Part shown: in pieces, positions 31,411 to 41,680 of the stretch
Layout of the letters: the number at the start of each line of letters is the position of its first letter
How positions within the stretch are numbered: position 1 is the stretch's first letter
NCBI GenBank assembly: GCA_038209365.1
Contig: JBBQXS010000023.1
Location: 1-62,592, forward strand
DNA: 62,592 bases
Source of the DNA: DASQHW01 sp038209365
Lineage (GTDB): Bacteria > Actinomycetota > Acidimicrobiia > IMCC26256 > PALSA-610
Direction: 5' to 3'
The notes under the pieces: generated by a model
The model's input: the letters and a program-made list of their open reading frames with translations, nothing else
What the model was told of the DNA's origin: nothing
The model's database searches: none
Program-made: the position numbers and the translations under genes

Positions 31411-32589
31411 CCGCTTCACCTTCTTCACGAGCAGGTTCAGGCCTTCGGTCGGTCCGTTCGACGCGCCGGTGTCGTAGCGGGCCAGGATCTCGTCACGCCA
31501 ACGCGAGAGGGTGTCACCGAGTGAACGGATCTCTTCGACTGCGTCTTCTCGGCAGCCGGCGATCGTCTTGTCCAGCAACACTTCCGCGTCGGCGCGGTTC
31601 TCGGCGAGGTAGACGTCACGCACCGATTCTTTCGCGAGCCACGCGCCGGCGACTTCGTCGTTGGGGTCACCGACGCGCAGGCCGAGGAGCATGCGTTGCC
31701 GGCCGCGGTCGTCGAGGCGTTCGTTGCCGGTGAGCAAGATCTTGCGGATCCGATAGAGCGGATCGTCTTTGCGGCCGCGATGACCGAGCGTCTCGTTCTG
31801 CACGCGGCGCCGGACCTTGTCGAGGCAGCGGTTCCCGACCCGCACCACATGAAACGGGTCCGCGACGCGCGTCGCATGATCGAGATGCGGGCTCATACCC
31901 GCCCGATACGAGTCGGTCAGATCCGTCGCGACGACCCCGATCCCACCCAGCCAGTTCGGGTCTGCGTTGGCGCACCATCGGCGCAGGTCCGAAGCGGTGT
32001 TTCCTTCGACCATGTCGATCATGCGCCGGGCCTGGAGATCGACGAGGCCGGTCACGTACACCGTCGCGTGTTCACGGTTCGCGCAGAGGAACGAGGTCTC
32101 ATCCACACCGAGCTGCACCACCGGGCCGACACGCTCGGGGTCGTCGACGAGTGGGGTGCCGTGCTCGATCACCGCGTTCATCACCGTCCACCAACACACA
32201 CCCAACTCACGCGCGACGCCCGCGACCGGCCGAGCGTTCTCACCGACCTGACGGCATGCCTCCATCCCCGCACGCCGGGTCAGCACCGCTTGCGCGTCGA
32301 CATGCGAGGAGCGCTCGGTCCAGGTCTTCGCGTCGCACGCCGGTTCGACACAGCGCCACCGCCGCTTCACCCAGACGAGTCGTGCGGGTCGACCGAAACA
32401 CGCGAGATCGCGGATCTCGATCCGCATCCGGTCCTGCGCCACAGCACGCACCCCGCACCGCGAACAGCCGACGAAGTCGCGAGTCGTTTCAATCGTGACC
32501 GTCAGTTCGTCGGGTTCCTCGCGCACCTCGAGGACACGGAATCCGTCCAGTCCCAGCAGTGCTTCAGCCATGCCGATACCGTCGCTCAT
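31411..32589 (-). pseudogene. N-terminal part of the split ISL3 transposase
   Basis: 393 codons ending in LNLLVKKVKR at the transposon boundary; beyond it translation runs 72 codons into transposon sequence before a stop at 31195. Visible: zinc-binding N terminus (Cys42, Cys45, Cys80, Cys85), helix-turn-helix PVAGVARELGVCWWTVMNAV, and DDE residues Asp163 (LGVDETSF), Asp223/227 (ATDLTDSYRA) and Glu382 (GPTEGLN). The intact enzyme would have 435 residues. Confidence 0.88.
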
Positions 32590-32715
32590 CGTCAGGGGTC
32601 TCCCGTTGTCGCAGCCGTAGAGCAGCCGCGACGATGGCGGGACCCCTGGCCCGCGCGGTGGATCCCCTGCTACCTCACACTCCCCACTTCAACGCGGAGA
32701 GCCAACAATCCTCCG

Positions 32716-34083
32716 TTGCCGGCGGAGCTGCTCCACGCCATCGCCGAACGCAGCGGGCGTATTGCACTCGTTGTCGGCGCCGGTTGTTCGCTCGAAGCAC
32801 CCACGGGCCTCAAGCTCGCGACGACGTACTCGCTCGAGGTGAACCGACAACTCGTACACGACGGTTTGCTTGCCGACGGCGAGTGCCAGACTCCCGAAGA
32901 CCTGTCGGCTTTGACCTCGACCGTGTGGGAGAAGCACGGAGCGCAGTCGCCGGTCGTGGAGCGGCTACCCCGCAGCGAGTTTCGACAGGCTCAACCGAAC
33001 CGCGGATACCTGATCGCGGCGGCACTCCTCCGCGAGGGTGTCGTGAGCGCGGTGTTGAACCTCAACTTCGACTTGGCCATGTCGGCAGGGCTCGGCCGAG
33101 TAAGCGCGACGGAAGTCGATGTCGTGCCCGGTCCAGGTGCGACCGCCCAGCTCGGATCGTCGACGTTGATCTATCTCCACCGCAACGTCGACGAGCAGGA
33201 CTCGGATCGATGGATCCTCCGTGCCGAGGCGCTCGCTGAGGAGTGGCAAGGAGGTTGGGAAGAGGTCGTCACGCAGCGCGTGATGTCGTGCCCGGTCGTG
33301 ATCTTCGCGGGACTGGGTTCTCCTGCGGCGGTTCTCACCGACGCCGTGACGCGCGTTCGTAACGCCGTGACCGCAGGTCACCACGCGTACCTCGTCGATC
33401 CGGCCACGGATACTCAGTTCCAGGAGGCCCTTCAACTCCCTACCGACGCGCACATTCACCTCGGCTGGGGTGCATTCATGGATGCCGTTGCTGGACGCCT
33501 GCTCGAGGAGTTCCGCCATTCGATGCAGGAAGCGTGCCTCGAGTTGTGCGCGGAGCATGGATGGGAGGACGACGGTGCCCACGTTGCCGCTACCTGCGCG
33601 CGGCTGCACAGCATCGGACTTGTCGAACTGGGCGCATTGCGCGCGTCGTGGTTGCTTGACGCGTCGCTGTATGTGCCGGAGGACGAACGTCGTCCGCTCC
33701 TCGCCGACTTGTTGCTAGGCGCCTGCCTCATCGAAGTTCATAGTGATGGTGAAGCACATTTTCGGGAGAACGGTGTCGTACAAGTACGTCGCGCCGAGAA
33801 AACGACGACAGCGTTCCTCGTCGCGTCAGGCCGCGGAACGCTCCGGTGGACGGCTGTCGAGGCAAGAGTCCTCAAGGCGCTGAGCGACATTCAGAGGATT
33901 GATCGTCCCGGAGCAGCGCTACTCAGCGGAGTGCTGGGCGGGCATCCAGACGACATCGCGGCGCCGGAAGATGTCATCGGAGACTGGGCCGGCGACATCG
34001 CGCAAGGCGAACCACGCCCGGATCTGGTGATGGTCGATGAAATCCGCGACGATCCAAGCCAAGCGCAGCGATTGGTGGCGTAG
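32716..34083 (+). CDS. SIR2-like domain protein, first gene of a candidate three-component defence system
   Basis: A 455-residue protein whose first 170 residues resemble SIR2-type NAD-binding domains: IALVVGAGCSLEAPTGLKLA (GAGCS at 21-25), LNLNFD (115-120) in the place of the usual Asn-Tyr-Asp, and LIYLHRNVD (His155). SIR2 domains of phage-defence proteins destroy NAD+. The C-terminal 280 residues (ACLELCAEHGWEDDGAHVAATC and on) are unassigned. The next two genes follow without a gap. The start is weak: TTG at 32716 is the first plausible codon after the ISL3 end, so the true 5' end may have been removed or altered by that insertion. Confidence 0.65.
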   Translation: MPAELLHAIAERSGRIALVVGAGCSLEAPTGLKLATTYSLEVNRQLVHDGLLADGECQTPEDLSALTSTVWEKHGAQSPVVERLPRSEFRQAQPNRGYLIAAALLREGVVSAVLNLNFDLAMSAGLGRVSATEVDVVPGPGATAQLGSSTLIYLHRNVDEQDSDRWILRAEALAEEWQGGWEEVVTQRVMSCPVVIFAGLGSPAAVLTDAVTRVRNAVTAGHHAYLVDPATDTQFQEALQLPTDAHIHLGWGAFMDAVAGRLLEEFRHSMQEACLELCAEHGWEDDGAHVAATCARLHSIGLVELGALRASWLLDASLYVPEDERRPLLADLLLGACLIEVHSDGEAHFRENGVVQVRRAEKTTTAFLVASGRGTLRWTAVEARVLKALSDIQRIDRPGAALLSGVLGGHPDDIAAPEDVIGDWAGDIAQGEPRPDLVMVDEIRDDPSQAQRLVA

Positions 34084-34086
34084 GTG

Positions 34087-34680
34087 ATGTCCACGGCATC
34101 TCCACTGACCGCGACGCAAGTTCTGGCGGCCGCGACCGAACTCCTCGAATCGGGCGGGTACTCGGTAGTGCCGACGCCCATGAGTTGGCAAGGAGCAGTG
34201 CGCCTTTTCGAGGACTCCTATGGAATCGTTGCCTTGCATCTGTACGACACGTGGGAACAACTGCTTCAGACGTGGCACGTGACGCAAGGTCAACTCGTGG
34301 ATCTGATCTCCGAGCATCTCTCGCGACCGGAACCGAAGGCGTGGGAGGGCTACCTCGCCTTGTTCACGACGGGGCCTGTGACGGCAAGCGACCGTACGAG
34401 CGTCGTCGATCTGCGGTACGACACGAATCGCGTGCGAAAGCTGGTGTCCACCGGCGAAGAGCTCGAGACGCTGGAGGATGTCCGCGTCGCTCTGCTGCCC
34501 CTGCTTCCGTTGGATCTACAGCCACCATCAACGGCGCGTTCCGGGCTACTCGATCTGCTCCCAGAACTCATGGCTGACGACGACGTTCCGCGTGAGTTCG
34601 TCGAAGAACTCGTTTCAGCCTTCGCGAAGAACGCATCGATCGTTGAGCGACTTCATGAAGCCCGTGGTGAGCAGCAATGA
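34087..34680 (+). CDS. Small middle component of the SIR2/SMC group
   Basis: A 197-residue helical protein with no recognised catalytic motif (LTATQVLAAATELLESGGYS, VRLFEDSYGIVALHLYDTWEQL, VDLRYDTNRVRKLVSTGEELETLEDV). Its position between a putative effector and an SMC-like ATPase, its size and the ATGA overlap with the latter fit the middle component of ABC-three-component-type systems; this is inference from context. ATG 34087 directly follows the previous stop; GTG 34084 is possible too. Confidence 0.65.
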   Translation: MSTASPLTATQVLAAATELLESGGYSVVPTPMSWQGAVRLFEDSYGIVALHLYDTWEQLLQTWHVTQGQLVDLISEHLSRPEPKAWEGYLALFTTGPVTASDRTSVVDLRYDTNRVRKLVSTGEELETLEDVRVALLPLLPLDLQPPSTARSGLLDLLPELMADDDVPREFVEELVSAFAKNASIVERLHEARGEQQ

Positions 34681-36795
34681 GGATCAAGACGGTAGAGATC
34701 GCCGGATTCCGGGGCTTTCCGCGCACACAGGTATTCGACCTCGACGCCGACGCCGTGATCGTGGCAGGCGCCAACGGTTCTGGAAAGACGTCGATGTTCG
34801 ACGCGCTGCTCTGGGGACTCACGGGCTCGATCGCACGAATTCAGGGCGAAGCGCCCAATCTCGTCAGCATGTATTCACCGACAGGCGAAGCACGGGTAGC
34901 GCTCACGTTGGTCGAAAGCGACGGATCGGAGATACGGATTGTCCGGCGCTTCGACAAACGTGAGCACCTCACGATGGTAAGCGGGACGGACGAGCTGAGC
35001 GGACCCGTCGCCGAAGCGCGCTTGCTCGACATCCTGTGGCCCGACGCCAAGTTCGCACCGGAGCCGCAAGCTGCACTCTCTCGGTCGCTCACGCGAGCGA
35101 CGTGCTTGCAGCAGGACCTCGTGCGCGAGTTCGTCGAGTCCGACAGCGATCAAGAGCGGTTCCAGGTCGTGAGCGAGTTGGTTGGCGTTGGACGCGTCGA
35201 GGAACTGCAGCGCCAGCTCGAGCTCAGCCGTAATAATTGGTCGCGAGCGACGAACACGATCGAGCGCGACGTCGCTCCGTTGAGGACGCAACTCTCTGGG
35301 CTCCGACAGCGCGTTTCTCGATTGGGCCAGTTAGATGCAGACGTCGCGAGCGAGGACAACGTTCGACGCTGGATCAACGAGGTCGCCAGCATGATCTCGG
35401 CCGAGGAGTCGAGCCAACTACTGGCTGATCGGTCGGCGCAGAGTCTCGATCGCGCGCTCAGTGCGCTCGAGGTTCGACAGCTCAGGGAAGAGCGACGGGC
35501 TGCGGGGTTGGAACGTCTGATTGATCATCTCCGCCAACCGGTCGCGGTGCCGCCGGATCCAGCGCCGATCGAAGAGACCGAACGCGCCGCGGAGGCAGCT
35601 CTGCAGACCGTGGCGGAGGATCTCGCCGCGGCTCAGGAGCAGGCGGCGCAGCATCGCCGCGAACAGATTGAACAGGCGGAGGAGCGTGAGTCGATGCGGA
35701 CCCTCGCTGAGCTCGCGCTCCATCACCTCGGTGAAACGTGTCCCGTTTGTGGCCAGACCTACGACGAGGACGCGACACGAACGACGCTGGGCCGGCTCGT
35801 CGGAAGCGAGGAGTCGCGTGCAGCAATGTCGTCCGACGGCGTCGCCGAGGCAGCGGCTCGGGTCGAAATGGCCGAGCGGCGCCTCGCCGAAATCAGGGCG
35901 CAGGTGCGCACAGCTCGGGCCGCGCGGGAGCAGCGCACGGCGTGGGAGCAGACGCTCATCGGCCTTAGACGAGATGTCGGTATGCACCACTCCGACGACA
36001 CGAGCGAGCGGGCCCAAGCTGACGCTGTTGCTGCTCGCGGCATTGCCGACTCGATCAGAATTCTCCGTTCCGAAGGCGAACGGCTGTCGGTTCAGCTCGC
36101 CCGTTCCGCGGAAACGGCGCAACGTACTGACCTCGAGAGGCAGGTTGCGGTGTTGAGCGCCGACCTGGCTGCACGAGAGCAGGAGCTTGCCTCCCGACAG
36201 GCAACGGGTGAACTGGCATCGCTCCTTCTGGAGAAGCTGCGCGAGGTGAACACCGGAATCGTGTCGACGGAGCTGCACCGAATCGAGCCGTTGCTCCAGC
36301 GCATCCGCGCAGGTCGATCCTCACCCGTCGTTCCGCGCCGTCAACTTCCTCACACGAACGGTGCGCGGACGCGGGCGGCTCTGGACTTCACTTGGTGACC
36401 GGACGGCCGACCTTTCAATCAACGAGCCGTCTGTCGTGCTTTCAAGTTCGCAGCTGAACGTGCTCGCCGTGAGCACCTTCCTATCCCTGAACCTCGCGAT
36501 CGAATCTCTGCCGCTGCAGGTCGTTGCGCTCGACGATCCCTTGCAAAGCCTCGACACCGTGAATCTCCTGGGCCTCGCTGATCTACTTCGGCGGGTCAAA
36601 GCGTCGCGGCAGGTAATCGTGTCAACACATGACGAGCGGCTCGCAGCCCTCCTGGCGCGAAAACTACGGCCCGTCGCGACCGGCGAACGGACGCTGCTGA
36701 TCCGGCTGCAAGCCTGGTCACGCGAAGGCCCGATCGTCGAACAGAAGGCGATCCCACCCGACGTTGCTCCATTGCGGCTTCTCGCATCTGCGTGA
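34677..36795 (+). pseudogene. Rad50/SMC-like ATPase, interrupted by a frameshift
   Basis: First frame (34677-36398): MRIKTVEIAGFRGFPRTQVF, Walker A GANGSGKT (31-38), coiled coils, and a zinc-hook CPVCGQ (Cys355, Cys358). After about 36310 the homologous sequence continues one frame over: VDPHPSFRAVNFLTRTVRGR, the ABC signature-like LSSSQLNVLA, Walker B VVALDDPLQSLD, and H-loop VSTHDE, ending at 36795. A single-base indel near 36305-36316 would restore a protein of about 705 residues. No slippery heptamer is evident. The ALDDPLQSLD style is typical of ATPases in three-component defence loci. Confidence 0.75.
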
Positions 36796-36900
36796 TCCTG
36801 CGCGGAGACGTACGGAGAGGGCCGAAGTCGGCGCCTCCACGCATCCCGCGACCGCAGTGTCAGCGACCGGACTACTCAGTCGGGTCACGGATCTGAGGCG

Positions 36901-38332
36901 CAAAAGGGCTCTACGCGTTGAACCTGGGAGTGATCTGTTGGTGAGGGTCCACCGTTGAGGGTGGGGCCTCCACGAGTCTCGTGACTGCTTGACGGTCCGA
37001 GACTCGGGAGGCCCTGGTGTTTGACGGTAGTAGCGCGGTGTGGTTCGGCGCGGCCAACTTCGTGGTGCTCGACGTCGCCGATGACGGTGTCGAGTTGACG
37101 ATCGCGGTCGTGTCGACGGTGGTGGTGACGGGTTGCGCGGCGTGCGGCACACGAGCACGGGCGAAGGATCGACGCTGGGTGCGCCTGCGCGATGCACCGA
37201 GCGCGAACCGGGCCGTGTGTGTCGAGTGGCGCAAGCGCGTGTGGTCGTGCCCGGAACCCGACTGCGACGTCAAGACGTGGACTGAGCGATCGGATCTCGC
37301 CGCGGCACGGCGGGTGCTCACCGAACGCGCGGGCGAGTGGGCGACCGATCGGATCGAAGCGATCGAGGGCACCCCCGCGTCGATCGCCAGAGGGTTCGGG
37401 GTGTCGTGGTCGACGGTCTGGGCGACGGTCGCACGCATTGGTCGCGCTCGCGTCGCAGATCCAGAGCGAGTCGGGACCAACGGCGATGGTCGGCTTCGAT
37501 GAGACGGTCATGCAGCCCTCGCATCGGCGTCGCCGACGCCGGCTGGTGACCGCGGTTGTTGACGTGACCAGCGGCCAGATCCTCGACGTGTTCGAGGGCC
37601 ACGACGCGAAAGACCTGCGGGAATGGCTCACGTTCATGCCCGCCGCGTGGCGCGACTCCGTCGAGGTGGTGTCGGTCGATCCGCACGAGGGCTACCGCTC
37701 CGCGCTCACCGGCACGCAGTTGCTCGGCGCGGTGACGATGGTCGTTGATCCGTTCCACATTGTGCGGCTCGCGAACCAGGCGCTCACGAAGTGCCGCCAG
37801 CGCGTGCAGCAAGCAACCGTCGGTCATCGCGGCTGGCAGGGTGATCCGCTCTACAACATGCGCAAGCTCTTCTTGCTCGGAGCGGAACGCGTTGATGGAG
37901 CGGGCTGGGCACGGATCTGGGCTGCGTTTCGTGACGGTGATCCCGACGGCGAAGTCCAGGACTGCTGGGTCGCGAAGGAGAAGGTGCGCGACGTCTATCT
38001 GACCGACGATCCGGTCGTCGCCGCCGTCGCGCTCGACGACGCGATCGCATGGTGCGCGGCACGCGAGTCCGGGCTCGAGCTCCGCCGCCTCGCGAAGACC
38101 CTGCGTCGATGGCGAGCCGAGATCCTCGCCCACCACACGACCGGCGCGAGCAACGGACCCGTCGAAGCCGCGAACCTCATGATCAAGCAGGTGAAACGAT
38201 CCGGCCGCGGGTTCCGCAACTCGCCAACTACCGGCTCCGCATCTTGCTCGCCGGCGGCCTCACGCGCGAACGTCAACCCGTCACGAGACTTCGAGCACGT
38301 CCCAGCTCAGTCGCGTAGGGCCCACAAAAGGG
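36901..38332 (+). mobile_element. Second ISL3-family insertion sequence, decayed
   Basis: Ends carry the inverted GGGCTCTACGCG (36906) / CGCGTAGGGCCC (38312-38323). The 8-mer CAAAAGGG occurs at 36901-36908 and at 38325-38332, a candidate 8-bp target duplication as expected for ISL3, although it overlaps the left inverted repeat by three bases. Confidence 0.75.
37017..38318 (+). pseudogene. ISL3 transposase with two frameshifts
   Basis: Frame 1 from GTG 37017 reads to ...RVADPERVG; frame 2 takes up at PTAMVGFDETVMQPS (about 37480) and continues through the DDE region (VSVDPHEGYR, ASNGPVEAANLM) to KRSGRGFRN; a one-base deletion near 38220 then moves the end (FANYRLRILLAGGLTRERQP) into a third frame, stopping at 38318. 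The enzyme cannot be made intact. Confidence 0.88.
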
Positions 38333-38386
38333 GACAGTGGATCTTGAGTGCCCGCCAGCACACAATCGCGTACGTCGACTCGGGCG

Positions 38387-41300
38387 CTATTGGCGCTCGA
38401 AGCCGTGCTCACGGAACCGGAGCGCGGCAGCGTTCTCGGTGACGATGCGCACGACATCGTCGGGGAAGCCTGTCTCGCTCGTCGACTTGATCTCGATCGT
38501 GATCTCGGTCTCGCTGTCGACCAGCGCCGTGAGGTGCGCAACGACCTCGGCCGCGATGCGGCCGGCGTCACGACCGAGGCGCTCGGGATCGACCGTGGCC
38601 GTCCCATAGAACCGCCGGAGCGTCGTATCGGTTTGTGGCTCGCTCCCCGACTCACCGTTCTCGTGATCCGGGGCCTCGTCGGGGGCTTCACGCTGCCGAG
38701 CGATCTGCGCGGTGGCAAGTACGGGCGGTACCAGGAGCGTCGTTCCGCGTACTGAGCCAGCACGGCTTCCACCGACCAAACCCGCGAAGTCACCGGTCCG
38801 TTCATCGCGCAATTCGGCAACGCCGACGCCTTCCTGCACCCAGTTCAAACTCGCAGGCGCATCCGAGACGCAACGGCACAGTGTGTCGATGTCGCGCAGC
38901 CGATCGAGATACACATAGCGCGCGTACGCATCCCATACGTCGTTCACGGTTGTGAACCCGCTCTCCCACATCGGCGCCAGCGGTCCGTCGAGGCGCATCC
39001 GCAGCAGGAGCGGCGGGTAGTCGACGTAGAGCGCGCCACCGTGCTTCAGCTTCTCGCCCGCGCGCACCGCAAGTTCACCTTGCCCGTCGGCCTTCACCAT
39101 GTCCCACTCGATCGGTCCGGTGGGGTCCGGTTGCCTCGGTACGAGCAACACTTGGTACGCGTCGGCGACACGCAGCTTGACCGTGCGGTCCGCGTCTTCG
39201 CACCGATCGCGCGCCTGACTCTCTTGATGTTGGTCGAGGTTCAGAGGACCTGACTCTTCGACGATCTCAGCCCACGCCAGGTACTCCGCCACCGCCTGTT
39301 CGAGGTCGTCGACCCGCCGCTGATCGGCTGCGAGGAACGAGAGCATGTTGCGATAGTCGCGAGGCGCGTTGCCACGCGAGTCGAGGATGCCTTGCGCAGC
39401 CGCGAGCGCTCGCGAGTCACCGGTTCGACTGTGGTCGTCATCGAGCCCGAACACGACGAGACGCGCCTCGGCGACGTCGGCGACGTCGCCCGGCCCTGCA
39501 GGTGCAATGTGCACGGCCGCAAAGTCGCCCCGGCCCGAAGCGTCGTTGAGCGTGCGCAACCGGCCGACCACGTGATCACGGATGACGTGGCGATCGCCGT
39601 CGAGCAAGCGATCGGCCCGATCACGAGCGAGACGAGCCACTCCTGGCTGCGTGCCATACCAGTAGCGCCCGTTGCCGGCGTAGAGGTAGGTGGCCCGATC
39701 AGCGAGTCGGTTCAGCGCGTCGGCGTAGATGGCGACCGTTTCGCCGGGCAACGCGCAACCGAGCCGAACTCGTGCAACGTCGATCCCCTGGTTCGGAGAG
39801 CCGGCCCGGGGCGCGGTGCCCATGAACACGGTTCGGGCAACCCGGCGCGTCGCGAGGTACCGGCCGAGGTTCTTGAACTCATCGTCGAGCGCGCGCGGCA
39901 GCGAATGTTCACCATCGATGTCGGTGTCGATGATGGGCTTCCATGAATCGTCCAGGTTGCGCGTGAGCTCGCTCACGACCTCGACATCCGCGAGCGGAAC
40001 GCTGGCGGGCAGAATCAGTGGCGATTGATCGCCCGATGCCCAGAGCGCATGAATCACCTGTGCCATGAGTCGCAGTACACCGCGGGTCCGCTGGAAGCGA
40101 TCGAGTGTCGACCAGTCTTCGTAGAGTCGCGCGAACAGTTCGGGGTGGACGGGGTACGCGTGTTTGATGCGATCGGCGTACGACGGCTCACGGCACTCGG
40201 GAGGGAACTCCGCGCGCTGGCTGAGATAGAACTCGCCGAACACACGGGCCGTCGCGTCACGCGCGGGCAGCAACGTCGAGTCGATCGGCTGGAACAGCCG
40301 GCGCCGCACGATCTCGAAGCTCTCCTCGGCCGTAGCCGGCCGCCATGACGACTCCATGCGTCCGATCACGACGCGCAGACGCCGCAACGCCTCGCGGCCG
40401 CCGACACCCCCGACCTCGATGTCCGAGCCGATCGACGGTCCGCCTTCCGGCGTTTCCGACGCCGGGATCGACACGACGAGCAATGCGTTGGGCGTCGCTC
40501 GGACGGCCTCGGTCAGGGCCTGCGCGAACGAGAAGTGCGTGTCGAAGGTGCCACCGCGCAGGGTGTCGTCCGCGTAGAGCCCACGTGCGTACGCCACCCA
40601 CTCGTCGATCAGGACGAGGCACGGTGCGTACCGTTCGAGCAGGGTCCGGAGCTCGTCACCTGGGCTTGTGCGCGTTCGGTCGGCCTCGGCGAGCATCGCG
40701 TATCCCTCGGCGCCACCGAGTTGCCACGCAAGCTCGCCCCACAAGGTACCGACCTCGGTACCGTCAGGCTTCGTCCACGCCTGACCGGGCGGGAGCTTGG
40801 TGCCCACAAGCACGGCGCGGCGGACCGACGGCAGCTCGGTCACGCCGAGCGCGACCACGAGGTCGTGCACATCTTGGGGAAGTTGCGCCACCGGCGTGCC
40901 GGAGAAGAGGTGGTACAGCGCGATCATCGAGTGCGTCTTGCCGCCACCAAAGCTTGTCTGCAGATCGACGATCGGCGTCGCGCCCTCACCGGTCAGCCGC
41001 TCGACGGCCTGGCCGAGCAGGTGTTGCAGTCCGGTCGTGAGAAATGTCCGCTCGAAGAATGGAATCGGATCGCGGTACTCGGGTAGCCCCTCCTGCCGGG
41101 ATACCAGATGCAGGTCGGCCGCGAACTCGGCGATCTGGAACTTGCCTCGCGCGACGTCGTCATGCGGCTGGATCACCTCGCGCCACGGCTTGAGCCCGGC
41201 CGCGGGGGCGCTGATCAGGACGTCGGCGACGGGCGTCGCCTTGCGCGCCTGCGCCTCGTATTTCAGCCGCATCAGGTCTTCCTTCGAGAGCCCGACGTCG

Positions 41301-41680
41301 TCGGCCTCTCGGGCGTCGACCGACACGAGGATGCGTTCGATGGAGTCGAGCGCGCGGTAGGTGTCGCTGACCGTGAACGAGTCGTTGTGCGCCCACTTGT
41401 TGCGCACGTCGCGCAGCTCGAACACGAGGTTGCGATCGCTCTTGGTGAGCTCGCTGCGAAACGCCGTGTCCCAGACCTCGGTCATCACCCTCAGTTGAAA
41501 CGACGGGTCTCCGAGCGACACCTCACCGTTGATCGGAGGTCGGGCCGATGCGACGAAGGCCGGCAACCACTCCGCTCCGTTCCGGCTTGTTGTACGCATA
41601 CGGCGGTCGATGTAGGGCTCAAGCCCTGTCGCCAGCGCTTCGAACGCTCGGCCGACGCGATCACGGTTGCTCAGTGCCAT
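38387..41680 (-). CDS. DUF499-type AAA ATPase with N-terminal Swt1-like HEPN domain
   Basis: A 1097-residue ATPase. Residues 1-130: HEPN domain of the Swt1 type, with the R-x4-H motif in VRNKWAHND (Arg93, His98) expected of RNA-cleaving HEPN proteins. From about 180: DUF499 AAA module with Walker A FGGGKTHS (244-251) and Walker B LVLIDEWVAYA (355-365). DUF499 ATPases accompany DUF1156 methylases and large helicases in defence loci. The ATG at 41680 is preferred over a frame start at 41728: the HEPN domain then begins at once and the overlap with the upstream ligase stop is 10 bp. Last gene of the minus-strand operon. Confidence 0.9.
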   Translation of the reverse strand: MALSNRDRVGRAFEALATGLEPYIDRRMRTTSRNGAEWLPAFVASARPPINGEVSLGDPSFQLRVMTEVWDTAFRSELTKSDRNLVFELRDVRNKWAHNDSFTVSDTYRALDSIERILVSVDAREADDVGLSKEDLMRLKYEAQARKATPVADVLISAPAAGLKPWREVIQPHDDVARGKFQIAEFAADLHLVSRQEGLPEYRDPIPFFERTFLTTGLQHLLGQAVERLTGEGATPIVDLQTSFGGGKTHSMIALYHLFSGTPVAQLPQDVHDLVVALGVTELPSVRRAVLVGTKLPPGQAWTKPDGTEVGTLWGELAWQLGGAEGYAMLAEADRTRTSPGDELRTLLERYAPCLVLIDEWVAYARGLYADDTLRGGTFDTHFSFAQALTEAVRATPNALLVVSIPASETPEGGPSIGSDIEVGGVGGREALRRLRVVIGRMESSWRPATAEESFEIVRRRLFQPIDSTLLPARDATARVFGEFYLSQRAEFPPECREPSYADRIKHAYPVHPELFARLYEDWSTLDRFQRTRGVLRLMAQVIHALWASGDQSPLILPASVPLADVEVVSELTRNLDDSWKPIIDTDIDGEHSLPRALDDEFKNLGRYLATRRVARTVFMGTAPRAGSPNQGIDVARVRLGCALPGETVAIYADALNRLADRATYLYAGNGRYWYGTQPGVARLARDRADRLLDGDRHVIRDHVVGRLRTLNDASGRGDFAAVHIAPAGPGDVADVAEARLVVFGLDDDHSRTGDSRALAAAQGILDSRGNAPRDYRNMLSFLAADQRRVDDLEQAVAEYLAWAEIVEESGPLNLDQHQESQARDRCEDADRTVKLRVADAYQVLLVPRQPDPTGPIEWDMVKADGQGELAVRAGEKLKHGGALYVDYPPLLLRMRLDGPLAPMWESGFTTVNDVWDAYARYVYLDRLRDIDTLCRCVSDAPASLNWVQEGVGVAELRDERTGDFAGLVGGSRAGSVRGTTLLVPPVLATAQIARQREAPDEAPDHENGESGSEPQTDTTLRRFYGTATVDPERLGRDAGRIAAEVVAHLTALVDSETEITIEIKSTSETGFPDDVVRIVTENAAALRFREHGFERQ

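Larger units (their letters stand above)
28172..32625 (-). mobile_element. ISL3-family insertion sequence, split by a Tn554-like transposon
   Basis: The two halves of one ISL3 transposase lie at 31411-32589 and 28176-28304. Ends are approximate: GGCTCTACG near 28172 and its inverted counterpart CGTAGAGC at 32616-32623. I could not identify a target duplication. Confidence 0.75.

Noticed and set aside
36290..36330. Programmed ribosomal frameshift in the SMC-like ATPase gene
   Set aside because: No slippery heptamer or downstream pseudoknot-like stem was found at the junction; mutation or sequencing error is simpler.
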